A stretch of 32,892 bases of DNA. Source: Ignavibacteria bacterium (GTDB taxonomy: Bacteria; Bacteroidota; Ignavibacteria; SZUA-365). The notes beneath the pieces are model-generated. The model was not told the origin of the DNA. It was given only the letters and a program-made list of their open reading frames with translations, and made no database searches. The stretch covers positions 1 through 32,892 of the forward strand of contig PKTF01000384.1 of the NCBI GenBank assembly GCA_002869275.1, written 5' to 3'. A program made the position numbers and the translations under genes. Below, one piece after another: positions 17,236-26,300 of the stretch. Each line of letters opens with the position of its first letter. Within the stretch, counting starts at the first letter, position 1.

Positions 17236-18252
17236 TCATGTTTTTCTGCGCAGAATGTACAGAAACACAGGAGCACCGAGAGCTGCCGTGACGGCTCCTA
17301 CGGGAAGTTCGGAAGGGGCAATCACCGATCGTGCTATAATATCGGAAATTATCAGGAAGGAAGCACCGGTGAAAAACGCCGCAGGAAGCAGAAGACGGTG
17401 ATCCGGGCCGAAAACACGTCGACAGATATGCGGGACGATCAATCCGACGAATCCAATGGCACCAGAAAAACTGACCACAGCCGCCGTCAGCAGAGAAGCC
17501 GCCGCATACAATACGCCCCTGGTTGCACGAACGGATACTCCCAGGTGCCCGGCCGCCTCCGATCCGAGGGCCAGAATATTCATCCTTCCAGCAAACAGAA
17601 GGATCAGAAGGACAAGAGGAAACACAATCGGGATCAGGATGACCACTTCGAGAAGTGTCGCATTCCCCAGGTATCCCACGAGCCAGAAAAGCGCATTGCG
17701 CACGGGACGATCCATCGTGGTGACCAAAGTCAGGATCACGGCGGAAAGGAACGCACCGATCATTACCCCGCTGAGAATGAGCGTATTGTCACCGGTCGTC
17801 CTCGTTGCGCCGAAACGGTAAACGAGCATGACCACAGCCAGGGCACCGACAAAAGCCAGGAGCGGTTGGGCAAGCAGGAAAACGCCACTGACTCCCGTGG
17901 CAATTGCCGTGAGAGCTCCTACGGAAGCGCCACCGGAAACTCCCAGGATGTATGGATCCGCCAGTACATTGCGCAGCAATACCTGGAACACCACGCCGGC
18001 CACTGCAAGTCCGCCGCCGACAAGCAATGCCAGTAATACACGTGGGAGACGAATCTCGGTAAACACGGAACGTGCGGTATGATCGACGCCCCCGTCATCG
18101 GACCACGGCTGCAGCAGTTTCAGTAAATCGCTGAATGTGATATCATATGCACCCACGGATAAACCGGCCAGTACGCTAAGCAGCAATACGCCACCAAGCA
18201 GCAATGAAATGCGTGCTGTATACTGAACGGTCAGTGGTCGCGCAGCATCCAT
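17236..18252 (-). CDS. FecCD/BtuC-type ABC transporter permease
   Basis: This 338-residue, very hydrophobic protein has about ten predicted membrane segments and the FecCD family motifs: RLPRVLLALLVGGGLAVAG, NVLADPYILGVSGGASVGA, and GAIGFVGLIVPHICR near the C-terminus, the loop that contacts the ATPase. Length matches BtuC/FhuB-half permeases (about 320-350). These proteins form the inner-membrane channel for iron-siderophore, heme or vitamin B12 import. The substrate cannot be told from sequence; B12 is attractive because a B12-dependent mutase lies about 9 kb away, but that is inference. No binding protein, ATPase or TonB receptor gene is adjacent, so the partners must be elsewhere. It starts 8 nt after obg, so it is probably translated from the same message. 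Confidence 0.92.
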   Translation of the reverse strand: MDAARPLTVQYTARISLLLGGVLLLSVLAGLSVGAYDITFSDLLKLLQPWSDDGGVDHTARSVFTEIRLPRVLLALLVGGGLAVAGVVFQVLLRNVLADPYILGVSGGASVGALTAIATGVSGVFLLAQPLLAFVGALAVVMLVYRFGATRTTGDNTLILSGVMIGAFLSAVILTLVTTMDRPVRNALFWLVGYLGNATLLEVVILIPIVFPLVLLILLFAGRMNILALGSEAAGHLGVSVRATRGVLYAAASLLTAAVVSFSGAIGFVGLIVPHICRRVFGPDHRLLLPAAFFTGASFLIISDIIARSVIAPSELPVGAVTAALGAPVFLYILRRKT

Positions 18253-18260
18253 GCGTTCAG

Positions 18261-19265
18261 CTACTCCGTGTCAGAGCGCTGTACGTCCTGTACCAGCTTC
18301 CACATCTGATCTTTGAGCTCCGTGATCCCCTGGCCACTGATCGAAGAGAACTTCATTACGATGCCGTCATGCTGCGATATGAACTCGGCCATACGCTCGT
18401 TAATCTCTTCATCGGCCGTATCCGTCTTGGAAAAGGCCACAAACCAGGGCTTTGATTCAAGTTCGCGGCTGTAAGAAGACAGCTCATTCCTCAATACACG
18501 TACATCTCGCTCATAATCATCACTCAGGCATTCAACTATGATTGCCAATACACGCGTGCGTTCCACGTGCTTGAGAAAGGTGATACCGAGGCCCTTCCCT
18601 TCATGTGCTCCTTCGATGAGCCCAGGAAGATCGGCAACCGTGAAACTGTCGTATTCCCTGTACCCCACGATACCCAGATTCGGTTGGAGCGTGGTGAAGG
18701 GGTAATCCGCTATCTTTGGCTGCGCAGCGGAAATGGTCGAAATCAGCGTCGATTTGCCTGCATTCGGAAAACCGACCAGCCCGACATCCGCAATAAGCTT
18801 CAGCTCCAGCATCAGTGTTCGTTCCCGACCCGAACCACCCGGTTCGGCAAAACGAGGGGTCTGACGAATGGAGGTCGCGAACAGGGCATTACCCTTTCCA
18901 CCGCGCCCGCCTTTTGCCGCAGTGTACGTCTGCCCGTCATCCACCATGTCGGCCAGCACTTCTTCGGTGTCCGCATCCTTGATAATGGTACCGCAGGGAA
19001 CCTTGATCAGGAGATCCTGACCTGCGCGACCGAACTTGCGCGAAGACATCCCGTCCGCACCTTTCTCCGCTTTGTACTCCCGCTTGTACCGATGATCAAG
19101 AAGCGTATGCAGCTGTGATGAGGCTACGAAAATCACATCACCACCACGACCGCCGTTACCACCGTCGGGACCACCTTTCGGCACGAATTTTTCCCGTCGG
19201 AAACTGACAAAACCGGCCCCGCCATCGCCGGACTGGATGGAAATACGTACCTGGTCAACAAACAC
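18261..19265 (-). CDS. obg: GTPase Obg (CgtA)
   Basis: The 334-residue product has the Obg fold, rich in glycine turns (SGDGGAGFVSFRREKF, GGPDGGNGGRGGD, KGGRGGKGN) over about residues 1-158, and the GTPase domain after it: G1 GFPNAGKST, switch DYPFTTLQPNLG, G3 DLPGLIEGAHEGKG, G4 as SKTD in place of NKxD, and G5 SSISGQG. Length is typical of the short Obg type without a C-terminal TGS/OCT extension. Obg binds the 50S subunit, takes part in late ribosome assembly and links growth to nucleotide state. It follows the acidic protein gene by 6 nt and precedes the permease gene by 8 nt, a tight three-gene unit. In many bacteria obg follows rplU-rpmA, which is not the case here. Confidence 0.97.
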   Translation of the reverse strand: MFVDQVRISIQSGDGGAGFVSFRREKFVPKGGPDGGNGGRGGDVIFVASSQLHTLLDHRYKREYKAEKGADGMSSRKFGRAGQDLLIKVPCGTIIKDADTEEVLADMVDDGQTYTAAKGGRGGKGNALFATSIRQTPRFAEPGGSGRERTLMLELKLIADVGLVGFPNAGKSTLISTISAAQPKIADYPFTTLQPNLGIVGYREYDSFTVADLPGLIEGAHEGKGLGITFLKHVERTRVLAIIVECLSDDYERDVRVLRNELSSYSRELESKPWFVAFSKTDTADEEINERMAEFISQHDGIVMKFSSISGQGITELKDQMWKLVQDVQRSDTE

Positions 19266-19271
19266 TGGATT

Positions 19272-21269
19272 CTATTTTTTAGTGAGGTAACGCTTGTAAA
19301 TGTCGTCGGTGAACTTCACGGCGAGACGCGAATACATGTCTACGTCATGCTTGATGAACAGCTCATCGATATACTCGGAAGCCTCACGCCACGTTGCCTT
19401 ACCGTTGATTGTCTGCAATGCGTGGGTGAATGCACTTTCGTTTTTCTGAAAAAGCTTCTTGACGTACTTCTTCTTGTCTGCATCTGGAATCTGCTTGGTG
19501 ATGTCACCGAACTGTGCCATGACTTCTTCCAGAGGAACAGCGGGTTCATCCTGAACTTCTTCCTCCTGCTCGTTCTCGGATTCAGGCGGCGTCTCCTCTT
19601 CCACGATGGGGATGTCATTCTCAGAAACCTTTTTCGCCGGCGCGGTCTCTTCGGAATCCATGTCATCGAGGTCGAGCTGCCCGAGAAGTTCCTCGGCAGG
19701 TTTGAGGGTGTCTTCTTCATCAAGTGAAATGCCGGGAAGTACCGCGTCGAGTGCGGCGCTCACATTCTCATCATCGTCGAGCTGCACGTCGGGTATGTCT
19801 TCTGCCTCTTTGTCCCAGTCGATCTCGAGTTCCTCATCTTCCAGTACCTCGTCATCGAGCGAAAGATCAGGGACATCATCAGAGACCGGCGTTTCAGGTT
19901 CCGGCGTGTATACCTCTTCCTCTTCCGCTTCCGGGAATTCCTCCTGGCCGACTTCCTCGATAAGAGCGTAGTCTTCCATTTCCTCCATGGACATATCCGG
20001 TATTTCGTCCCTCTCGTCGAGTTCGTTTTCGATCTCAAGAATCGATGTGTCAGTCGCACCCAGCTCTTCCATTTCCGGTTCATCTTCTTCGATTATCGCA
20101 TCGTCACCGGCAAGGAAGGCTTCGTCTTCCTCGGTGAATTCCTGCACGTCCGGCGGTGAGTCATCGATCAACTCCTCATCGTCGCCGAGATCGGGCAGCA
20201 CTTCCTCCACGAGCTCTTCGACGGCATCGGGAACCTCTATTTCCTGCGTAGGCTCTTCGTCGATGATCAAACCGTCCTCATCGAGCTCTGGAATGTTGTC
20301 AAGCGTATGCGCGGTAACGGAGTGTTCTTCTTCGCTGATGATGAAATCGAGGTCGTCGTCGTCGCCGATTTCCTTGCGGGTTCGGTCGACATGTTCGGGG
20401 GTTTCCACGTGCGGCACGTCGAAATCCTGTCCGGCTGTCACATTCCGCTCCGGCTTCATCGGTGTGGTTCCTTTCACGTGCTGACTCACGATTGTGGAAA
20501 TGTCGAAACTCATGGTATAGTCGACTTCACTGATGATCATCACCAGGTCGTGCAGCGTAATCTGTTCCCTCTGCTCTTTTTCACGGTCCAGACGCTCAAC
20601 AATAGCATTCTGCTTCTTGTCATCGAAGAAAATGGAGAGGGCTTCTATTGGAACGAACTTTTCGGCCGCTGCCGATTCGACCGCGAAAAGGTTGAAAATG
20701 GGCTCTGTCAGATGCGCCAGCTTTCTGCTGTCAAAACTGCGAACGACTTCCTGATCGATATATTCGAGCATCTCGGTGAATTTCTTCGACGTCATCACCG
20801 TCAGCTGCTTCTTCGTGAAATATTCCCGGAGAATGACCTGATAGTATTCATACTCCCAGAAGCACTGCAGCGATTCGAGAATATCATCCGTGGATGCGTG
20901 TTCGCGATCAGCAAAAAGATACTTCTCCAGTGTCCACTGCGGTCGACACACATAGTTGAAGAGCAGCTTGACGTTCTTTTCGAGCGTGCTCCTGTATTCC
21001 TCTTCGCTGAACACAGCATAATCACGTGCCTGTGAAATGATGTGTTCGAATACATTCCTGATGTCATCTTCATCGTAACGGAAGTGCGGAGAATTCAGAA
21101 GCCGTTCCTTCTCATCATCTATCCAGGACTCGACGTCACGCTCGAACATGCGCTTGAGTGCCCTGGGCATCTCCGATGCAAAGATCTGCTTCGAGCTGAT
21201 CGTGTCCTGATCATCCAGCGTCTCCTTCAAGAGAAACGCGATGGTGTCTTCAATTCTCCGTTCGAACAT
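19272..21269 (-). CDS. Unrecognised highly acidic protein upstream of obg
   Basis: I do not recognise this 665-residue protein. Three parts are visible. Residues 1 to about 280 look helical and globular, with many Phe/Tyr/Trp. About 285-570 is a low-complexity stretch dominated by Glu and Asp with Pro, Ser and Val, probably disordered. About 575-665 is a compact, more basic domain (IPDADKKKYVKKLF, then ATWREASEYIDELFIKHDVD). There is no signal peptide or membrane segment, so it is probably cytoplasmic. Overall it is strongly acidic. It ends 6 nt before obg and starts 112 nt after the nadE stop. An acidic tether between two folded ends suggests a scaffold or a nucleic-acid-mimic/chaperone role, possibly tied to ribosome assembly through obg; this is inference only. 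Confidence 0.8.
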   Translation of the reverse strand: MFERRIEDTIAFLLKETLDDQDTISSKQIFASEMPRALKRMFERDVESWIDDEKERLLNSPHFRYDEDDIRNVFEHIISQARDYAVFSEEEYRSTLEKNVKLLFNYVCRPQWTLEKYLFADREHASTDDILESLQCFWEYEYYQVILREYFTKKQLTVMTSKKFTEMLEYIDQEVVRSFDSRKLAHLTEPIFNLFAVESAAAEKFVPIEALSIFFDDKKQNAIVERLDREKEQREQITLHDLVMIISEVDYTMSFDISTIVSQHVKGTTPMKPERNVTAGQDFDVPHVETPEHVDRTRKEIGDDDDLDFIISEEEHSVTAHTLDNIPELDEDGLIIDEEPTQEIEVPDAVEELVEEVLPDLGDDEELIDDSPPDVQEFTEEDEAFLAGDDAIIEEDEPEMEELGATDTSILEIENELDERDEIPDMSMEEMEDYALIEEVGQEEFPEAEEEEVYTPEPETPVSDDVPDLSLDDEVLEDEELEIDWDKEAEDIPDVQLDDDENVSAALDAVLPGISLDEEDTLKPAEELLGQLDLDDMDSEETAPAKKVSENDIPIVEEETPPESENEQEEEVQDEPAVPLEEVMAQFGDITKQIPDADKKKYVKKLFQKNESAFTHALQTINGKATWREASEYIDELFIKHDVDMYSRLAVKFTDDIYKRYLTKK

Positions 21270-21381
21270 AAGCCTTGTCCACGGTTGTGTGTGAATCGAA
21301 TAGGGTTGTACACATGAAGGACCGGGAGAAAGCGTCGGCTTCTCCAGTCACACAAGTATCAGAAAACAATGTAACGGTTCC

Positions 21382-22158
21382 TCAGGAAACCTTGGCGATA
21401 ACCGAAGGAAGGCGTTTGAACTCATTTTGTCGTACGAGATTGCGGACGGACGTGATGAGCGTCTGATCAAAACCTTGCTCGAGCAGTCGCGCATCGTCAT
21501 AATGCTCGTCAATCATAAAATACAACAGAGCATCCGCCTGTTCATATGAAAATCCGAGTTCCTCCTCATCGGTCTGACCGACCCAGAGGTCTGCGCTCGG
21601 TGCTTTGTTCACGATAACGTCCGGCACACCCATACTCCTCGCCAGCTGCCAGACCTGCGTCTTGTATAAATTCCCCAGCGGATTGATCGCGCAGGCAGAA
21701 TCGCCAAATAACGTACTGTAACCCAGATAGGTTTCTGTTTTGTTTCCCGTTCCGACCACAAGCCCCCGCTCTCTCGATGATCTGTCATACAAGACAATCA
21801 TCCGATTACGTGCCATGATGTTTCCCTTGCGGACATTGCTCATGTCCGGATCCGTCGCAATCATCGGGTCTACCATCGGAGTGATTTCCACGGTTTCAGT
21901 ACGAACGCCAAGCTGTTCTGCGAGCAGCACGGCGTGTTCCATGCTGTGAGGATTGCTTGTTGCGTACGGCATCATCACACAGAGGAGGTTCTCCGGTCCG
22001 AGCGCGCGGGCAGTCAGCGCGGCAGCGAGCGCGGAATCCACACCACCGGACAGTCCAATGACGGCGCGGGAAAATCGCGCTCGCGTAAATTCACTGCGAA
22101 TGAACTCCGTCAGAAGATCGGTGATGTTCGAGGCGTCAAGTTTCAGTTGAGGTAACAT
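21382..22158 (-). CDS. nadE: NH3-dependent NAD+ synthetase
   Basis: The protein (258 residues from ATG 22158) makes NAD+ from nicotinic acid adenine dinucleotide, ATP and ammonia, the last step of NAD synthesis. The PP-loop ATP-binding motif SGGVDSA is near residue 38; further family motifs are GNIMARNRMI, GTGNKTETYLGY and INPLGNLYKTQV, then a KAPSADLW motif. It lacks the amidase domain of glutamine-dependent forms, and the length fits the ammonia type. A TTG five codons upstream (22170) would add MFRS; AGGAG lies only 1 nt before the ATG, so the start is not certain. It is transcribed away from the toast-rack gene. A 10-bp palindrome AAACCGGTTT (22190-22199) lies in the shared upstream region. 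Confidence 0.96.
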   Translation of the reverse strand: MLPQLKLDASNITDLLTEFIRSEFTRARFSRAVIGLSGGVDSALAAALTARALGPENLLCVMMPYATSNPHSMEHAVLLAEQLGVRTETVEITPMVDPMIATDPDMSNVRKGNIMARNRMIVLYDRSSRERGLVVGTGNKTETYLGYSTLFGDSACAINPLGNLYKTQVWQLARSMGVPDVIVNKAPSADLWVGQTDEEELGFSYEQADALLYFMIDEHYDDARLLEQGFDQTLITSVRNLVRQNEFKRLPSVIAKVS

Positions 22159-22253
22159 GCTCCTGAACAAGTAATTAATAGAACTTACAAAACCGGTTTC
22201 TGCAAATCAATGCGTGAAAACGCTTTGACGAAACTCAAATCATTTTTATTCGT

Positions 22254-22270
22254 ACAATACACAGTATTGT
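22254..22270. promoter_or_regulatory. Inverted repeat, candidate operator of the toast-rack gene
   Basis: A perfect 7-3-7 dyad ACAATAC-ACA-GTATTGT ends 13 nt before the ATG at 22284. Upstream, TTTG at 22224-22227 with TA 19 bp later is a weak Bacteroidota promoter, which would put the dyad across the transcription start, a typical repressor position. A close relative of the motif occurs upstream of the glycine-rich gene (minus strand, TACAATACAGTATT, 27084-27097). Confidence 0.45.
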
Positions 22271-22283
22271 TTGGAGAAAAACA

Positions 22284-23162
22284 ATGAGACTTCCAGGATT
22301 TATTCTCTTTTCCGCCCTTTTGCTGCTTCTCACCACACAACAACTTGCAGCACAGGACGGATACTCCACCAGGCTCGCGCTCGGTGACGTTCGAGAAATC
22401 GTGGTTGATATTGATGCCGGCTTCGGAACATTCTACCTTAAGCGAAGTGAAAAACCCGCTCTGTTCACCCTCAGGGAGAAAGATCACGAAGATCGTGAAG
22501 AATATAGTCAGCCCGAAACGGAATATTATATAGAAGATGGCATCGGCTATCTGACTGTGGATCTCACCAATGGTGATGACGGCGATATGAACGCGTTAGC
22601 CTGCCTGATCCAGGGAAAGCAATCCCGCATCTGGTATGCAACCATCAGTGATGGTATACCCGTTCGTCTCGATATCACACTCGGGGCGGGAACGGCCGCA
22701 CTGAATCTTACCGGCATTCACATCCGTGCATTCAGCCTCGACGCCGGCGCGGGAACCGTGCGCATCAATGTCGACAAGGCAAACCGCGAAGAAATCGAGG
22801 ACGTTGCGATCAGTGCCGGAGTTGGTTCTGTGACCACGAAGCGGCTCGGAAATTTGCGCTTCCAGACACTCGACTTCGAGGGAGGCATGGGAACATATCG
22901 TCTCGACTGCTCAGGCGCCCTTCCACGAAAATCTCGGATACATACTGATGTCGGAGTCGGTTCGCTCACCCTGGTGCTCCCGAAGGGTGTCGGCGCAAAA
23001 GCCCTTACCAACGATCATTTCCTCAGCTCGACGAAGATGTACCGCTTCATACAGCACAGCGATGATGTCTACATCACACCGGACTATAAAAAGAGCAAAC
23101 GTCGTGTTCTTCTGGATCTGCAGTCGGGAGTCGGATCCGTGTCCGTCCGCTGGGCAAAATAA
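22284..23162 (+). CDS. Secreted toast-rack / LiaF-like protein
   Basis: This 292-residue protein has a clean signal peptide (FILFSALLLLLTTQQLAA, cleavage near residue 23). The mature part is made of repeated short beta-strands with glycine turns: DIDAGFGTF, ITLGAGTAALNLTG, SLDAGAGTVRINV, SAGVGSVTTKRL, FEGGMGTYRLDCS, DVGVGSLTLVLP, SGVGSVSVRW. This ladder is typical of the toast-rack N-terminal and LiaF/DUF2154-like domains, which fold as right-handed beta-stacks. LiaF-type proteins in Firmicutes take part in envelope-stress sensing; whether that holds here is unknown. No membrane anchor follows, so it is probably periplasmic or surface-exposed. A GGAG ribosome site lies 7 nt before ATG 22284. 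It is a single-gene unit ending at a strong hairpin. Confidence 0.78.
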   Translation: MRLPGFILFSALLLLLTTQQLAAQDGYSTRLALGDVREIVVDIDAGFGTFYLKRSEKPALFTLREKDHEDREEYSQPETEYYIEDGIGYLTVDLTNGDDGDMNALACLIQGKQSRIWYATISDGIPVRLDITLGAGTAALNLTGIHIRAFSLDAGAGTVRINVDKANREEIEDVAISAGVGSVTTKRLGNLRFQTLDFEGGMGTYRLDCSGALPRKSRIHTDVGVGSLTLVLPKGVGAKALTNDHFLSSTKMYRFIQHSDDVYITPDYKKSKRRVLLDLQSGVGSVSVRWAK

Positions 23163-23187
23163 ATTCAAGTATTGATGGGTATACATG

Positions 23188-23215
23188 AACAGGCCGTCCT
23201 TATGGACGGCCTGTT
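23188..23215. terminator. Hairpin between toast-rack gene and tRNA-Leu
   Basis: A perfect 12-bp stem AACAGGCCGTCC / GGACGGCCTGTT with a 4-nt loop (TTAT) lies between the stop of the plus-strand gene and the 3' end of the minus-strand tRNA. The U-tract is short in both directions, but position and strength fit a shared terminator. Confidence 0.8.
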
Positions 23216-23218
23216 TCG

Positions 23219-23304
23219 TACTCGAGGCCGGGGTCGAACCGGCACGGGTTTTAAAGCCCACTGGATTTTGAGTCCAGCGCGTCTGCCAATTCCGCCACTC
23301 GAGC
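23219..23304 (-). tRNA. tRNA-Leu (anticodon CAA)
   Basis: The 86-nt RNA read on the minus strand forms a cloverleaf with a long variable arm, as in class II tRNAs. The acceptor stem GCTCGAG pairs with CTCGAGT, ending in a G-U pair; the discriminator is A. The D-loop contains AATTGGCAGA. The anticodon stem CTGGA/TCCAG encloses CTCAAAA, so the anticodon is CAA, reading UUG. The variable arm has GGG/CCC, and the T arm GCCGG-TTCGACC-CCGGC is perfect. CCA is not encoded, since ACG follows the stem. Confidence 0.96.
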
Positions 23305-23357
23305 GCGGAACACAATTTCGTCAATCACGTGTCTCGATGCAAGCCGAAATCATTGCC

Positions 23358-26300
23358 TCACTTCGCGAGAAGCATCCTCCTTGTTTTGATAACGGTGGGC
23401 GTCTGCAACACGCTGATGTAAAATCCGGATGGAAGGGTACTCGCATCAAAGGTCGCGGAATGCACGCCCGGACGAAGGACTGCGTCGACAAGCGTTGCAA
23501 CGCGTCTGCCCAAACCATCCACCACGTATAGAACTGTATGTGCCGCTTCTAGTACTTCGAATACGATTTCAGTCCTCGGATTGAACGGGTTCGGGTGATT
23601 CGGGCGAAGAGCGATCTGTCCGTCTGCATCAAAAAGGCGCGTTCCACCCTCCCGGCAAACACCCAGTAAGGTGAAATATCCCTGCTCAACATCGACGGTG
23701 AGATCTCCGCCTATCGATTGAACATCCGTCAGAAGCAACTGCCCCTCCTCTTCGGTTCCCAGGGTCACCATAAACGGCAGCCTCATGGCAACGTTGTTTG
23801 CGTTCGTCGTCAACGGGATGTCGAGCTCGATGACACGCTCATCTCCGACGATGCTGCCCGCAGGTTCGAATTGCGGTACGAGTAACGATTTGTGATACCG
23901 TAACGTGGCTCGAATTCCCGTAGCGCCGAACAGCTGCATGTTTTCCGCATTTCGCAGATAGAGGAGCACATCGATCACGTTGGAAGGTTCGGCACTGAGA
24001 GTGTCCGCGATGAGAACTACCCGTGCTGTTGCCCGCCGTCCGTTGACCTGAAGCATCACTGGACCGCAGGAGGGTGTGTGCATCAGCTCGAGCTCCTCAC
24101 TGTAGTCGCCGTCTTGCATCGTGTCTTCGAACTCGACTTCCACATCAGCTGAACCGCCGGCGGGAATCGTCACAGGCAATCCGCTGATAATGCGGAAGGG
24201 TCCTGCCGATGATGCGGAAGTAATGGTGATGTCTATCAGACCCGCATTTCGCAGTGTTGCCATGGCGGTCATGGGCAGCGTCGAAGCTCTGACCATACCG
24301 AAATCCAGTGCATCCGCGACGAGCAGAAGGGAGTCCAGATAACCGGTCAGGGCTGTCTCGAGCTGTTGACCGCATGGTTCCGACTCAACGATGAGACGCG
24401 CATTCGTTGCTCCCGCCATTGCGGGCTGAAACACGATCTCCACATCGCGACCCTCCTGTGGTGCGAGTGAAAATGGCGGCATGGGGGATGTGATGGTAAA
24501 GGCCGGATTATCTGTTGAAATTCCGGTAATCTGCACGGTTCCGTCACTGTTATTGAAGATGAATGTCGCCAGCGAAACCATATCTCCCGGACATTGTACC
24601 CGGCCCTCTGCCACGGGTGCGAGGGTGACATCGGGTTCCCAGGCATCGCTCTCAAGCGTGACCTCTTCGTCGATCAAACAGTCGCCAAGATCAATACGAA
24701 ATCGCAACAGGTTGGTGAATGCTCCGGTGGTGACATGTGTCACTCTCAACCTGATTGAAACATCGTCGCCGGGATTCAGCACGATCGGAAAACTCGCCGG
24801 AGCGATGACGGTGTACTCCGGACCAACATTGAATGGGGCCGGAATGGTAAGCGGGATGCTCCCGGTGTTGGTGAGTAAGAAACTGGCGACGGCGCTCGAT
24901 GTATCGTCGCAGATCAGAACAGTAGGAAAGACGAGTGTCTCGACAGATGCAAGGAACTCTGCCAGATCTACCTGCTGCGAGAAGGCGATGTAATGGGGAC
25001 TGCCGCCGGGACTGTTGTTGATGAGATAAAGCGAGTCTGTTTTTAACCCTGTCTGTCCCGGAACTCGTCTCGAGCGCACAATAAACACTTCTTCTTCCTC
25101 GGGAGCGATGAAGACGGGAAACGCCGCAGGTGTCAGCAATTCATAGCCCTGGTCGCCTCGCACGAAAGCGGCTTCCGCGATGACAAGCGTTCCATCGCCG
25201 TCGTTGCGAACCAGCAGGGTGTCGAAACTTTCGTCCTCGCAGAGCAGATCCGGAAGAGTGCGTGCGATATCAGCCACAAGCTCAGGCCGCGTGGAGAACC
25301 AGAAAATGTTTGCAGCAGCCTGGGACATGACAAATTGCGGACGCGAGGCGAATTGATTCGAAGATGGATCAGGAACCGATTGCAGCGCGGCGAGATAGTA
25401 CAACCCTTCTTCTCCTTCGAAGGTAATATCATGGCTCCACGAAGTTCCGTAACCGTTGATGACGGCTATTTCCGTCCAGGGTTCGCGGTCGGAGCGAAGG
25501 AAAAGATGGACGGCTTCGCCGTTTCCCGTTCCAGTAAGGGTGAAGGTCTTGCGCACGAACATCGTGGTGTCTGTCGAGGGTCCGACGAACAAGCTTTCGT
25601 CGACCGGCATTCCGCTGCTGGTCCAGCCGAGCGGTCCGTCCATGCGTATGCGTCCCGCTCCACCAATCGATCCGACACCGGATCCACCGACCGCAGATAT
25701 TTTCCACACCGAAGACAACAGCTTCGTCTCCATCGACACCGCTCCGCCGGAACCGCCTCCCCCATCAGCACTGCTCCCGTCGCGCCCGCCTGCGCCGTTG
25801 GATGTCACGAGATAGGTACTCATCTCAGGGGCGAAGAGACGCAACGCTCCGCCGCCGCCGCCGCCGTCACCCGAGCATGCGAATCCCTGCTGCGGATTGC
25901 CGCCCCCGCCACCGGATCCACCGGCGAGAGGAACGATGAACTCATTTCCGTGTGTCTTGCCACCGTTGCCGAGGTTGGACGATGCACCATCGGTGGCATA
26001 TCCTGCCCCTCCTCCGTTCTGCAGCTGACGCTGTCCGCTTCCACCACCGTAACCACCCGGGGGATCGCAATTCGAACCGCTGTTACAGCCTTCGCCGGAA
26101 GTGCCGAAAGGATGCCCGGTACCACCACCTGACGCTTCGTACGCCGGTGCATTTCCGCCGCGAATTCCATTTAAACTTCCACCGGTCATGCCGATGAAAT
26201 CGCCGCTGCCTGTACCGGGATTGCGATACTCGTCACTGCTGAACGGATTGCCGGCCCGGTTGCGTCCACCGGGACCGCCACCGGTGAAACCGTCTCCCCC

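Noticed and set aside
18261-19265. SKTD in place of NKxD in Obg as a defect
   Set aside because: Ser/Thr at the first position of this motif occurs in GTPases of Bacteroidota; the Lys and Asp that recognise guanine remain.
20461-20500. TTTCACGTG sequence in the acidic protein gene (and TTTCACGTC near 9826 in smc) as extra parS sites
   Set aside because: Only half of the palindrome matches; such half-sites are expected by chance.
21270-21381. TTGTCCACG near 21275-21283 as a DnaA box
   Set aside because: It is an isolated site with two mismatches, close to a start codon; not enough to call.
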